The notes beneath the pieces are model-generated. The model made no database searches and was not told the origin of the DNA. It was given only the letters and a program-made list of their open reading frames with translations. Source: Prevotella falsenii DSM 22864 = JCM 15124 (GTDB lineage: Bacteria; Bacteroidota; Bacteroidia; Bacteroidales; Bacteroidaceae). Taken from it: DNA of 64,000 nt. The stretch covers positions 62,001-126,000 of the forward strand of contig NZ_BAJY01000001.1 in the NCBI RefSeq assembly GCF_000613945.1. Direction: 5' to 3'. The position numbers and the translations under genes are program-made. Numbering within the stretch: the first letter of the stretch is position 1; each line of letters opens with the position of its first letter. Of the stretch, positions 47,153 through 56,321 are shown piece by piece.

Positions 47153-49447
47153 ATGAAACAAAAACTATTTACCATTAGAAACTTTAAGGGTTTCATCGCA
47201 TTAGTATGTATGTTGCTATCGACATCGGTAGCTTTTGCACAGAAGACGGTGCACGTAGAAGAGGCAGGAACATTGAAAGACAAGCTGTCGGACGAGGAAA
47301 TGCTTTCTCTTACGGAGCTTACGCTGACAGGAAATCTAAATGGCACGGATATTTTGTTTATTCGTGCAATGGGTGGAAGCACCATTGCGGGCGGAATAAC
47401 CGATGGAAAATTGCAGGTGCTCGACCTTTCGGGGGCGAACATTGTGGCAGGCGGCGACGCTTATTACTATGTTGATGAGGATTTGGAATATGGCACAAAG
47501 GATAACACGCTCTCGGTGAATATGTTTTGCAGGTGCGGGCAGTTGCGTAAGATAACAATGCCCAATAGTGTTACATCGGTTGAGAAGAACGCTTTCTTGC
47601 TATGCGACAATCTTACGGATATTATTGCAAAGCCCGAAAACAAGAACTTTAAGACGGCAGACGGAGTGCTATTCGACAAGGATATGACTACGTTGCTGAA
47701 GTGTCCCGACGGCAAGACGGGCACGTACAATATTCCCGAAGGTACGCTGAAACTGTCGGACGAGGCTTTTTCCAATACCGAAAAGCTGGAAAAACTTGTT
47801 ATTCCTGCATCGCTGAACAATATTGGCAGCAACAGCGCAGTGCCTTTCTATATCTGCAATGCTATGAAATCGTTTGAGGTTCATAAAGATAATAAGACTT
47901 TTGCGTCCGTAGACGGTGTGCTTTTCGATAAGAAAATAGAAACGCTTTTAAAGTATCCGAAAGGCAGAAGTGGCGAGTATGTCGTGCCCGAAACGGTGAA
48001 GAAGATAGGCAAATATTCGTTCTACGAGGCTACCGAGCTTGCGAAGGTAACCTTGCCGAAGTCGCTCAGCGAGATAGAAAGTTCGGCATTTGCCCACATC
48101 AAGAAGCTAACCACCCTTACTTTGCCCGAGAATCTTGAGCAAATTGGCTTCGGTGTGTTCATGAATTGTACGGGACTGACCGAAATTCATGCGCTTGCTG
48201 CCGTGCCTCCTTACTGCGGTACGATGGCTTTTTATAATGTAGACTTCGACCATTGCAAGCTGTTTGTTCCCCATGGCAAGGCAAACGACTACCGAATGAC
48301 CACGCCTTGGTCGTCGTTCAAGCATATTGAAGAAGCCGCAGAGAAGGCTTATGTAACCTTTACGACAGGCAAAGATGTCGGCAGCGAGGTTATTTTCCGC
48401 ATTGTTGGCGAAGATATGACGTTCGACGGAATTAAGTTCTTGAAGACGGAAGAAATACTGGGCGAGAAGTTTGACTACTATCAGGTTACGAAGAAAGATG
48501 TCAGAATAGAAGGTAATATTGCGGAAATGAGCGTCGATAACTTTGAAGTGGAAGCTCTCGACGTAAGCCATTGCCCTATGTTGAAGGTGCTAAGCTGTAA
48601 GAATGGCAAGTTGGCGAAGTTGGATTTGTCTAATAACAAAGAACTCGACAGCTTGAATTGCAGCTACTGCGGACTGACGGAATTGGACCTTACGCAGTGT
48701 GGAAAGCTGACATTCGTGGATTGCGACGAAAACAAAATAACGAAACTCGATGTCAGCAAGAACCTGCTTTTAAGTTATCTGTCGGCTAACAAGAACCAAA
48801 TTGGCAGTATCGACGTGAGTGCGCAGAAATATCTTGAGACGCTTTCGCTGAACGGTGCAGGTATCGCGACGCTTGATATAAGGAACAATCCATATTTGCA
48901 GAATATGTATGTGAACGAGAATAAACTCGCCGAGCTTGACCTTACGAAGAATACCAACATACAGGAATTGCAGTTGGCAAAGAACAACTTCACGTCGTTC
49001 TCGCTCAATTCGTCTACGCTGAAGAAACTTTATATCAACGACAACAAGTTGAAATCGATGACGCTCGACCTTCCTGAGTTGGAATTGCTCTGTGCTTACA
49101 ACAACGAGATGGCAGAACTTGACTTGTCGAAACTGAAGAACGTGAACACGCTTTCGCTTCATCACAACCTGCTGAGCGATGTAAATCTGAAGCCACTCGA
49201 AGAGTTGGAGTATATCTGGATAGACAACAACAAGCTGAAATCGTTGGATTTGTCGCAAAACCAAATGATTTTAACCGTAGTATGCTATTCCAATGAGCTT
49301 GCTGCCAACGCCTGCAAATCGCTTATGGAGGGACTTCCACAGCGCAACGAAAGCGACATAGCCGAAATAATCATCGTCGATACGAAGGGAACAGAGGGCA
49401 ATGTCTGCACAAAATCGGCTGTGGCGATTGCAAAGGCAAAGCAGTGA
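47153..49447 (+). CDS. Secreted leucine-rich-repeat surface protein (BspA-like)
   Basis: A 764-aa open frame with a signal peptide ending SVAFAQ. Residues about 110-385 hold BspA-type LRR_5 units (LRKITMPNSVTSVEKNAFLLCDNL, KVTLPKSLSEIESSAFAHIKKLTTLTLPENLEQIG). Residues about 480-740 switch to internalin-like LRRs of about 21 residues (LDLSNNKELDSLNCSYCGLTELDL, LDVSKN, LSLNGAGIATLDI, LDLSQNQ). Such proteins act in adhesion and host interaction. The frame ends at TGA 49445-49447, but the natural continuation lies in the next frame, so the intact protein would be about 861 aa. Confidence 0.9.
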   Translation: MKQKLFTIRNFKGFIALVCMLLSTSVAFAQKTVHVEEAGTLKDKLSDEEMLSLTELTLTGNLNGTDILFIRAMGGSTIAGGITDGKLQVLDLSGANIVAGGDAYYYVDEDLEYGTKDNTLSVNMFCRCGQLRKITMPNSVTSVEKNAFLLCDNLTDIIAKPENKNFKTADGVLFDKDMTTLLKCPDGKTGTYNIPEGTLKLSDEAFSNTEKLEKLVIPASLNNIGSNSAVPFYICNAMKSFEVHKDNKTFASVDGVLFDKKIETLLKYPKGRSGEYVVPETVKKIGKYSFYEATELAKVTLPKSLSEIESSAFAHIKKLTTLTLPENLEQIGFGVFMNCTGLTEIHALAAVPPYCGTMAFYNVDFDHCKLFVPHGKANDYRMTTPWSSFKHIEEAAEKAYVTFTTGKDVGSEVIFRIVGEDMTFDGIKFLKTEEILGEKFDYYQVTKKDVRIEGNIAEMSVDNFEVEALDVSHCPMLKVLSCKNGKLAKLDLSNNKELDSLNCSYCGLTELDLTQCGKLTFVDCDENKITKLDVSKNLLLSYLSANKNQIGSIDVSAQKYLETLSLNGAGIATLDIRNNPYLQNMYVNENKLAELDLTKNTNIQELQLAKNNFTSFSLNSSTLKKLYINDNKLKSMTLDLPELELLCAYNNEMAELDLSKLKNVNTLSLHHNLLSDVNLKPLEELEYIWIDNNKLKSLDLSQNQMILTVVCYSNELAANACKSLMEGLPQRNESDIAEIIIVDTKGTEGNVCTKSAVAIAKAKQ

Positions 49448-49737
49448 ACGTGATAGACTATGTTGGTGGCACGGAAGGTTATCCGGGTTTGCCTTACGAG
49501 GGCGTTGATGACCCGACGGGCGTGCAAGGCATCAGTGCTGACGGCAAGCAAGAAATGTTTACTATTACCAGCGGAAAGATACTGTTCAACGGCAATTGCG
49601 GACGGGTTGTGCTCTACAATGCGCAAGGTGCAGCGGTTCGTTCGCTCGACAATCCTGCAGTGATAGACCTCGCCGATATGCCGCACGGTGTCTACGTCGT
49701 AAACTTCAATGGAACTTCAACGAAGTTCGTTCATTAA
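49444..49737 (+). pseudogene. Displaced C-terminal sorting domain of the LRR protein
   Basis: This frame continues the LRR protein (AVNVIDYVGGTEGYPG). It then gives a domain resembling a type IX secretion C-terminal sorting domain: FTITSGKILFNG, GRVVLYNAQGAAVRSL, DLADMPHGVYVVNFNG and a closing TKFVH. One base appears to be missing at 49440/49441. If real, the LRR protein would lose its sorting signal and not be displayed. A separate small gene starting at the GTG of 49444 is unlikely. Confidence 0.8.
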
Positions 49738-49764
49738 TATAAAGGTCTACTATTGTTTTTTGAC

Positions 49765-49843
49765 GGCGGAACAAAGTAATATGGTTCCGCCATTGACAGA
49801 AACCGAAACGCCCCTTGCAACCGATAAGACTTGCAAGGGGCGT
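49765..49843. terminator. Double hairpin between convergent LRR and patatin genes
   Basis: The first stem is GGCGGAAC (49765-49772) with GTTCCGCC (49784-49791). The second is ACGCCCCTTGCAA (49808-49820) with its perfect 13-bp complement at 49831-49843. Both lie between the tail-to-tail ends of the two genes, so one likely serves each direction. Confidence 0.75.
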
Positions 49844-49854
49844 TCACTTAAAGT

Positions 49855-51222
49855 TTAACTTCTTGTTATCAGCATCGGCAGATACAGACGGATTTGAGTT
49901 TCCGTCAGCCAAGAAGAATGTTCTGCCAAGCTCTCTATTTCTTCAGAAGAAAGCGCAATCAGGTTAGTACCCACGCTTCTTGCCAATTGTTCTGTCTCTT
50001 GGCGAGGTATTTTCTTTTCCAATTCAGACCAATTGATTGCCTTCTTTACTTTTTCGATAATGACTTCTTTTGCTGCTTCTTTTTCCGAACCTTTCAGCTT
50101 GGCAATGTCTTCTTCCGTTATATCGTGAGCCTGCCATACATCGGGGTGAATATTTCCATCTTTCAGGTTCTTTACGAAACCTTGAATAAGTCGTGCGCTG
50201 CATTCCCATTCCAACGGAACATACGCAAAATGTTCTTTGCCTACATACGTTTCGTACAGATTGTCTATTCGTTGCATTTTCTTTATTCGTTCCAGCAGCA
50301 GGAATATTGTGGTGATGGTAAGCTTGAATATGTTTGTTGTTCCCGAAGCCGATATAGCACTGTTACCAGCATCGCTCACAATGATGAAGTCGGCATGAAA
50401 CCTGCTTTTATCTTGGCTGAGCTTATGGGAACCTTGGTTGTCGTAGACTCCTCCGTCTATCAGTTTGGGAGCTTCGGGCTTATTGGGGCAGTTGTCGTAT
50501 TCATCTGTCAGGTATTTCCTGTCGATGGTAATCGGCGTAAATCCGTAGGGAACACACGACGATGCCATGACTGCGCTTGCTATGGGGAAGTGCTCCGGAT
50601 TGAATATCGACTTTCCTTCAACGCGGTAGGCATATTCGCCCATTGCCGTTTTCGAGAAATAGAAAGGCACTTGTGTGGCGATGTTTGTGGAGTTGATGCA
50701 CAACGACGGACTGTCGGGCAGGTCGGCAAGCGTCTTTTTCTTGAAGAAAACCTTGTTGTATAAGCGTGAAATGAGCTTACTTGTGGGCAGCGTAACAAAC
50801 GAGTATTTCAGGAAAAGAACGAGCAAGACGAAAAAGGTGATGACACCGCCCAGTGCCAAGCAGATGCCCGAGAGCGTGGGGCGGTCCGGGAAAAAGACTC
50901 TTGCAAGGTAGGCTGTCAGATGCCCTGTTGCCACAGACGCAGCCAACATCAGCAAGATGGCTGTGAAAAGGTACAGATAAGACGACCACAGAACGCCTTT
51001 CGAGAGGTTCTTCACAAATCCCTTTTCAAAATCGTCGTAGTTGTCTTTATTCAGCGCATAATATGCTGCCGTTATCGAACCACCCGACACGGAAGATATT
51101 ACATCTAATTTGTCTAACACGCCGAGACGATGAAGCGCACGCAACGTACCGATGTGATACGCCGCCGCTCTGTAGCCTCCTCCGGAGAGGGCAAGCCCTA
51201 TTTTCTTTCCAAAGATACTCAT
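49855..51222 (-). CDS. Patatin-like phospholipase with membrane segments
   Basis: A 455-aa lipid acyl hydrolase. The oxyanion loop is LALSGGGYRAAAYHIG, the nucleophile Ser46 sits in SSVSGGS, and the catalytic Asp is in LIDGGVYDNQGSHKL. Between the elbow and the rest of the domain two hydrophobic segments are inserted (about residues 80-100 and 120-142), which would anchor the protein in a membrane. Membrane-inserted patatins are a minority of the family. The C-terminal 90 residues are helical and charged. Confidence 0.9.
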   Translation of the reverse strand: MSIFGKKIGLALSGGGYRAAAYHIGTLRALHRLGVLDKLDVISSVSGGSITAAYYALNKDNYDDFEKGFVKNLSKGVLWSSYLYLFTAILLMLAASVATGHLTAYLARVFFPDRPTLSGICLALGGVITFFVLLVLFLKYSFVTLPTSKLISRLYNKVFFKKKTLADLPDSPSLCINSTNIATQVPFYFSKTAMGEYAYRVEGKSIFNPEHFPIASAVMASSCVPYGFTPITIDRKYLTDEYDNCPNKPEAPKLIDGGVYDNQGSHKLSQDKSRFHADFIIVSDAGNSAISASGTTNIFKLTITTIFLLLERIKKMQRIDNLYETYVGKEHFAYVPLEWECSARLIQGFVKNLKDGNIHPDVWQAHDITEEDIAKLKGSEKEAAKEVIIEKVKKAINWSELEKKIPRQETEQLARSVGTNLIALSSEEIESLAEHSSWLTETQIRLYLPMLITRS

Positions 51223-51440
51223 TACAAAAAAATATTAGTGAATTTCAAGTTACAGTTTAGGTTGATATTACCTATTTGCAGATATGCAATATCCGTTCCA
51301 TAATGGAATAAACAAGAAAAAAAGGAGTGATTAATGCCGAAATATTACCGATATGCGACACATTGTCATACTTCGTTTCGCACTGCCGTTCCATAGTTTT
51401 TACCTATTCCTATTATTGCTTTTTAGAGGAACATCAGAAC

Positions 51441-51572
51441 CTTTTAGGAAAAACGTCCGTACTTTTCGCTCAAAAAGTACGGACGTTTTACCGAAAAAGT
51501 ACTATCGTTTTTCAAAGAAAGTATATAGGTTTTGCAATTCGCTTACTATCAGCGAGTTGCAAAAGAGGCAAT
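51441..51572. repeat. 22-nt array with strong hairpin
   Basis: Six 22-base units from 51441; those at 51463, 51485, 51507 and 51529 share the AAAAAGTACTATCGTTTT-like pattern at constant phase. Units one and two hold a perfect 16-bp inverted repeat, 51451-51466 with 51473-51488, and a six-base loop. The rest of the gap 51223-51648 is AT-rich without other features. Confidence 0.75.
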
Positions 51573-51648
51573 TTTTAGGTAAAAACATGGCTGCGCCGGG
51601 CACTTTTTGGAGTGAGAAATGCCCGGTTTTGAAGCGATGAAATTGTCG

Positions 51649-52899
51649 TTATTTGTAGATAAGTGTGGTAAGTTTTTCCTTTGAAAACAAATCTTTTGCT
51701 ACGTTCTGAATGTCAGCCGCCGTAACTTTGTCTATCTGTGCATAAAGGTTTGTAATGTCTTTCTGCCAACCGTAGTGCAGAAAGCTTTTTCCGAAGTCGA
51801 GGGCGAAACTTTCCCGGCTGTCGCAGGCTATGCCTATTTGTCCCTTAATCTGACGCTTCGCCGTGTCGAGTTCTTCGTCGGAAAGCGGGCGTTGCACCAT
51901 GTTTTCAAGCTCTTCGTGCACCAACGCTATGCAGCGGGCAGTGTCTTGCGGGTCGCAACCGAAGTAGGTGCTCCACATACCTGTGGCACTGAACGATGCA
52001 AAGGTGCTTTCTACTGTGTAAACCAAGCCGTTCCGCTCGCGCAGCGATAGGTTCAAACGGGCACTCATGCCGGGTCCGCCCAGAATATTGTTGAGCAGGT
52101 AGAGGGCTATGCGTCGGCTGTCGTGAACCGAATAGCCGCGCGTACCAATCATTACGTGGGCTTGATGCGTCTTTTTATGCACCACAATATTCGATGCCCG
52201 GTACGTTTCCGCACCATTCACGACGGTTGCCGTAGCGTCTTCGGTATAGTCGAGCCGCAGAGGTTCGGCGGGAACAATGTCGCCCGTGTGCTGCTGCAAA
52301 AGCGCAACCACTTGGCTGAAATCTACATCGCCATAGACAAAGAAAACCGAATTGTCGGGACGGTAGTACCTGTTTGTAAACCGCTTTGCATCTTCCGAAG
52401 TAAACTGCCGCACCGTTTTGGCAGTTCCGAGAATGCTGTGCCCTAAGGGAAGATTTTTGAAAAGCAGGTTCTCGAACTCATCGTAGATAAGTTCGGCAGG
52501 ACTGTCGTTGTACGATTCTATCTCGTCGCATATCACTTCCACCTCTTTTTCAATCTCCTTCTGCGGATAAACGCTGCGGAAGACAATGTCGGAAAGCAGG
52601 TCTGCCGCCAGCGGAAAATGCTCGCTGAGAATGGCAGAGTGGTAAACCGTAGATGTCTTCGTGGTGTAGGCATTCAAGTCGCCGCCCACATTTTCGAGGC
52701 AGCGGATAATGTCCAAGCTGTCCCGACGCCCTGTTCCCTTGAACGTTGCATGCTCGCAGAAGTGGGCAATACCCTCCTCGGTTGCCGTTTCGCTTGCTGC
52801 TCCCGCATTGATTTCATAACCGCAATAAACCACGGGCGAGGTGGAAGGCAGATGAATAATGCGTAAACCGTTCTCTAACCTTGTTGTGTTATATTTCAT
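51649..52899 (-). CDS. M16 family zinc protease (insulinase-like)
   Basis: A 416-aa peptidase with the inverted zinc motif HFCEH (46-50, in EEGIAHFCEHATFKGTGRR) and the downstream Glu in VICDEIESYNDSPAEL. The C-terminal half-domain has NNILGGPGMSARLNLSLRERNGLVYTV. This is the short, processing-peptidase type of M16. The start at 52899 is chosen because the longer frame overlaps the divergent flavodiiron promoter. No signal peptide is evident, so it is probably cytoplasmic. Confidence 0.92.
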   Translation of the reverse strand: MKYNTTRLENGLRIIHLPSTSPVVYCGYEINAGAASETATEEGIAHFCEHATFKGTGRRDSLDIIRCLENVGGDLNAYTTKTSTVYHSAILSEHFPLAADLLSDIVFRSVYPQKEIEKEVEVICDEIESYNDSPAELIYDEFENLLFKNLPLGHSILGTAKTVRQFTSEDAKRFTNRYYRPDNSVFFVYGDVDFSQVVALLQQHTGDIVPAEPLRLDYTEDATATVVNGAETYRASNIVVHKKTHQAHVMIGTRGYSVHDSRRIALYLLNNILGGPGMSARLNLSLRERNGLVYTVESTFASFSATGMWSTYFGCDPQDTARCIALVHEELENMVQRPLSDEELDTAKRQIKGQIGIACDSRESFALDFGKSFLHYGWQKDITNLYAQIDKVTAADIQNVAKDLFSKEKLTTLIYK

Positions 52900-52926
52900 T
52901 ATGGCTGCAAAATTAGTGATTTTCTT

Positions 52927-52957
52927 TTTGAAATGTGCCCGATTTGTGCTACATTTG
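52927..52957 (+). promoter_or_regulatory. Promoter of the flavodiiron protein gene
   Basis: -33 TTTG at 52927-52930 and -7 TACATTTG at 52950-52957, 19 bases apart, 24 bases before the start codon. Confidence 0.75.
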
Positions 52958-52981
52958 CAAAACAAAAACTCAACAAACAAT

Positions 52982-54178
52982 ATGATAAAAATAACAAACA
53001 AGCTCTACTATGTAGGCGTAAACGACCGCAACAAGCAGCTTTTCGAAGGCTTGTGGCCATTGCCTGACGGAGTAAGCTACAACTCTTACCTCATCGACGA
53101 CGAGAAAGTTGTACTGATGGACACAGTAGAAGTAGACTTCTTCGTGCAATTCATTGAAAACATACGAGAAGTAATTGGCGACAGAAAGATAGACTATCTT
53201 GTTATCCATCACATGGAACCCGACCATTCGGGCGGATTGGCACTATTGAAGCAGTATTATCCCGATATTAAAGTAATTGGAAATAAGAAGACATTCGACC
53301 TTATGTCGGGCTTTTACGGCATAAAGGAAAACACCATAGAAGTGAAGAATGGCGAAGTAATGGAGTTCGGAAACCACTCGCTTCAGTTCTTCATGACGCC
53401 TATGGTGCACTGGCCCGAAACGATGATGACGCTGTATAAAGGCGAAGAGTCGGCACTTTTCTCCGGCGACGGCTTCGGTTGCTTCGGCGCATTGAACGGC
53501 GGAATCAGCGACAGAGACATCAATCCGGAACCTTATTGGCTCGAAATGGTGCGCTACTACTCTAATATCGTCGGAAAATACGGCACACCCGTGCAGAACG
53601 CATTGAAGAAACTCGCCGGCGTTAAGTTCGATTACATCTGCTCTACACACGGTCCTGTATGGCACGACAATGTGGAAAAGGTGGTTGCCCTATATGATAA
53701 GATGTCGAAATACGAAACCGAACCGGGTCTTGTCATCTGTTACGGCACGATGTACGGCAACACCGAACGAGTAGCCGAGCAGATTGCGCGTGCCGCTTCG
53801 GCTGAAGGCGTGAAGAACATCGTGATGTACAACATATCGAAAACGCCACACAGCTATATACTTCGCGACATTTTCCGCTACAAAGGACTTATCGTGGGCG
53901 CGCCAACCTATAACAACGGCTTGTATCACGAAATGGAAGTGCTGCTCTCCGAAATAGCCAACCACGACATAAAGAACCACTATATCGGCTGGTTCGGGTC
54001 TTACGGCTGGGCAAGCAGAGCCGTTACAGCCATCGGAGAATGGAACGAAACACGCGGACACTTCGAGAAAGTGGGCGAGCCTGTAGAGATGCGACAAGCC
54101 TTGAACGAAGAGGTGAAAGCCGAATGTTGGCGATTAGGTCGCGAAATGGCAGCAAAATTGTTGGCTGACGAGGCTTAA
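52982..54178 (+). CDS. FprA-type A flavodiiron protein (O2/NO reductase)
   Basis: A 398-aa cytoplasmic flavoprotein that detoxifies oxygen or nitric oxide in anaerobes. The beta-lactamase-like di-iron domain carries the ligands HHMEPDHSGG (His77, Glu79, Asp81, His82), MVHWPETM, LFSGDGFGCFG and STHGPVWH. The C-terminal flavodoxin domain (about residues 250-398) has ICYGTMYGNTERVAEQIARA and the loops APTYNNGLYHEM and FGSYGWASRAV. The start at 52982 is fixed by the promoter and family alignment. It is followed after three bases by an acyltransferase gene. Confidence 0.95.
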   Translation: MIKITNKLYYVGVNDRNKQLFEGLWPLPDGVSYNSYLIDDEKVVLMDTVEVDFFVQFIENIREVIGDRKIDYLVIHHMEPDHSGGLALLKQYYPDIKVIGNKKTFDLMSGFYGIKENTIEVKNGEVMEFGNHSLQFFMTPMVHWPETMMTLYKGEESALFSGDGFGCFGALNGGISDRDINPEPYWLEMVRYYSNIVGKYGTPVQNALKKLAGVKFDYICSTHGPVWHDNVEKVVALYDKMSKYETEPGLVICYGTMYGNTERVAEQIARAASAEGVKNIVMYNISKTPHSYILRDIFRYKGLIVGAPTYNNGLYHEMEVLLSEIANHDIKNHYIGWFGSYGWASRAVTAIGEWNETRGHFEKVGEPVEMRQALNEEVKAECWRLGREMAAKLLADEA

Positions 54179-54181
54179 ACG

Positions 54182-55312
54182 ATGCGCGTAAGTATGAACA
54201 CTGCCGACATTCAGTCGCAAGTTATCAACTTCTTGCGACTACCTTTGGTAGTGTTGGTGCTCTTTGTTCACTCTGATTTTCGTGGCGTCAGTGCCGATTG
54301 GAACGTATTTTGGACAACCGATTTAACAGGAATAGGTCCGCAACTTCCAACTATCGGTGCTGTCATAGACTTTATATCGGGTTCGTTGGCACTGCTGGCG
54401 AACCCCTTTTTCTTTTTCATCAGTGGCGCATTGTTCTTTCGCGAGGGCACATTCTCTAAAGAATTGTATCTGCAAAAGCTGTCGAGACGTGTGTTTTCAT
54501 TACTTTTACCCTATGTTCTTTGGATTTTCACGTTCTTGTTCCTACTGTCTATTGGGGAAGAACTTTTTCCGAACCGGACTGCCATTGTAGATAAACCCAT
54601 CGTGAACTTTGCTTTTTCCGACTGGCTGCTCTGTTTTTGGGATATTAGCAGAATTGGTTCACAAGGCGGAATAGCCGCCCCTTTGGTGGTTCCGTTTTGG
54701 TTTCTCCGCGACTTAATGGTGCTTTGCATTTTTACACCTATTATATATAGGGTGCTACGTTGGTTTGCCGGCATGCGAAAAGAGGTGCCCATATTGCTGT
54801 TCGTTGCCTTGCTTTATGCTTCACGTTGGATAGACGACATGCCCGGACTTAGCTTTCAAGGGCTGTTGTTCTTCTCTTTTGGTGCATTCTTCAGCATTAA
54901 ACGAGTGAAGTTTGTCGATGTTATGCGTCCGTTGAAGTGGGGCGGACTGCTTTTTGCCGTGTTTTCGTGGCAAATAGACAGTGCAAACTTAATGTATGCA
55001 GGCTTGATTGTCTTCACGGTTTCGATGGTAACACGGTTTTTAGAACGTCGAAAGCAACAAGGTAAAGTTCGTCTTCCACTGCCAACTACCTTAACCGATG
55101 CCGCTTTCTTTGTATTTGCTTACCATACCATTGTGCAGGGTGGCATACTTTTTTTGCTCAAGTGTGGCGTAATAATCCCGCACAATGCGCTTGAAGCCTT
55201 CACCATTTATCTGTTTAGTCCGCTCGTAATGCTCACTATCGGTGTGGCTTTGCATCGGTTGCTTAGTAAAATCGCCCCGCGAATACTGTCAGTTTATTGT
55301 GGTGGCAGATAG
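54182..55312 (+). CDS. Acyltransferase 3 family membrane protein
   Basis: A 376-aa integral membrane acyltransferase of the OafA/NolL type, with about ten helices. The family opening is INFLRLPLVVLVLFVHSDF, containing the conserved His in helix one. FFFISGALFFREGTFSKELYLQKLSRRVFSLLLPYVLW and APLVVPFWFLRDLMVL follow. Such proteins O-acetylate cell-surface polysaccharides or other envelope molecules. The substrate is unknown. Position directly after the flavodiiron gene suggests co-transcription without a functional link. Confidence 0.88.
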   Translation: MRVSMNTADIQSQVINFLRLPLVVLVLFVHSDFRGVSADWNVFWTTDLTGIGPQLPTIGAVIDFISGSLALLANPFFFFISGALFFREGTFSKELYLQKLSRRVFSLLLPYVLWIFTFLFLLSIGEELFPNRTAIVDKPIVNFAFSDWLLCFWDISRIGSQGGIAAPLVVPFWFLRDLMVLCIFTPIIYRVLRWFAGMRKEVPILLFVALLYASRWIDDMPGLSFQGLLFFSFGAFFSIKRVKFVDVMRPLKWGGLLFAVFSWQIDSANLMYAGLIVFTVSMVTRFLERRKQQGKVRLPLPTTLTDAAFFVFAYHTIVQGGILFLLKCGVIIPHNALEAFTIYLFSPLVMLTIGVALHRLLSKIAPRILSVYCGGR

Positions 55313-55374
55313 GAACGACAGACCAAATTCCTCTTTGTCGAAGGTGCAACAACTTTTCCGAGTAGGCTATCTTG

Positions 55375-55640
55375 CAGACTTTTTTAGCAAACATCTAATG
55401 AAACGGTGAGAGCTTTTTATTGTTTAATTTTGTAAAGATAATTCCGTTAAAAAGTGATATAATCGCTTTGGCGTTGCGAAACCGTAGGTTTTGCGTTGTA
55501 AAACCTACGGTTTTACCGTGCAAAACCTACGGTTTTGGAATGCAAAACAATAGGTTTTGTAATACACTGACAAAGAGATAGTTACACAGTCTCTACGGTT
55601 ATGAAAAATATTTACGTTTTTATCGCTTTATTTTCGCCTA
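55375..55640 (+). repeat. 22-nt-core dispersed element, copy I
   Basis: Left part CTTGCAGACTTTTTTAGC and TGAAACGGTGAGAGC, then the AAAGATAATTCCGTTAAA flank. Core units lie at 55476, 55498, 55520 and 55542. The right flank is TACACTGACAAAGAGATAG and ATGAAAAATATTTACG. It lies in the 560-base gap between the acyltransferase and the BlaI-like gene. Confidence 0.8.
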
Positions 55641-55739
55641 TTTAATAAGGTGCGCAGAGGCTGTAACACGAGAGAGCAAAAAGTTCTTTTTACTCGGAAA
55701 GATGGAACTATATGGTTGCCTGCTTAGCTGTTCTATCTG

Positions 55740-55754
55740 TACTAATTATTCGTA
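55740..55754. promoter_or_regulatory. Upstream BlaI-like operator
   Basis: TACTAATTATTCGTA, the reverse complement of which closely matches the site at 55822-55836. It is an imperfect inverted repeat with arms TAC(T/G)A/TCGTA. Confidence 0.5.
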
Positions 55755-55810
55755 TCAAACTGTTAAACAGCAGAAAATATCAATCGATTAACATTTATTA
55801 GCGTGATAAA

Positions 55811-55842
55811 TTTGCATCTACTACGAATTAATCGTAAGTTTG
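55811..55842 (+). promoter_or_regulatory. Promoter with overlapping operator of the BlaI/M56 operon
   Basis: -33 TTTG at 55811-55814 and -7 TAAGTTTG at 55835-55842, 20 bases apart. The inverted repeat TACGAATTAATCGTA (55822-55836) lies between them and overlaps the -7 box, which is where a BlaI-type repressor would block the polymerase. A second possible -7 box, TAAATTTG, is at 55807-55814. Confidence 0.7.
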
Positions 55843-55871
55843 CAGCAGAAACATTTAAACCAAATTCGAAT

Positions 55872-56240
55872 ATGGAAAAGCTAACAAAGCAAGAAGAAGA
55901 AGTTATGTTGCATATATGGCGTCTTGGCAACTGCACTACAAAAGACGTACTGCAGCAAATGGAAGAACCAAAACCACCCTACACAACGGTGGCTTCTGTG
56001 ATGAACAATCTGAAGCGCAAAGGGTATGTAACGGCGAAACAGCATCGCACGGTTTACCATTTTACGCCGAAGATAGCGCAAACCGAATATAAATCAGACT
56101 TCATGAGCAGCTTCGTAGGCAACTATTTCAAGAACTCGTTCCGCGAGATGGTGTCGTTCTTTGCGAAAGAAGACAAGATTTCGCCGGATGATTTGAAAGA
56201 CATTATCAGCGAGATAGAAAAAGGAAAAGATACCGAATAA
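55872..56240 (+). CDS. BlaI/MecI family repressor
   Basis: A 122-aa winged-helix repressor: MEKLTKQEEEVMLHIWRLGNCTTKDVLQQM, then PYTTVASVMNNLKRKGYVTAKQHRTVYHFTP. A C-terminal dimerisation helix pair follows (DFMSSFVGNYFKNSFREMVSFFAKEDKISPDDLKDIISEIE). BlaI proteins are inactivated when the partner M56 protease is activated. The start at 55872 is chosen over an in-frame ATG-less upstream frame because the promoter overlaps the latter. The partner gene follows 81 bases later. Confidence 0.93.
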   Translation: MEKLTKQEEEVMLHIWRLGNCTTKDVLQQMEEPKPPYTTVASVMNNLKRKGYVTAKQHRTVYHFTPKIAQTEYKSDFMSSFVGNYFKNSFREMVSFFAKEDKISPDDLKDIISEIEKGKDTE

Positions 56241-56321
56241 AAGGCAAAAACCATAAAGGCAACTTTCCGAACCTATCTGAAAGTATATATTCAACAACAT
56301 TCAACTTAACACGTAACGGAT

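Noticed and set aside
51443-51500. Terminator for the M16 gene in the 51.4-kb hairpin
   Set aside because: The hairpin is about 160 bases past the stop and part of a 22-nt array; no T-run follows on the minus strand.
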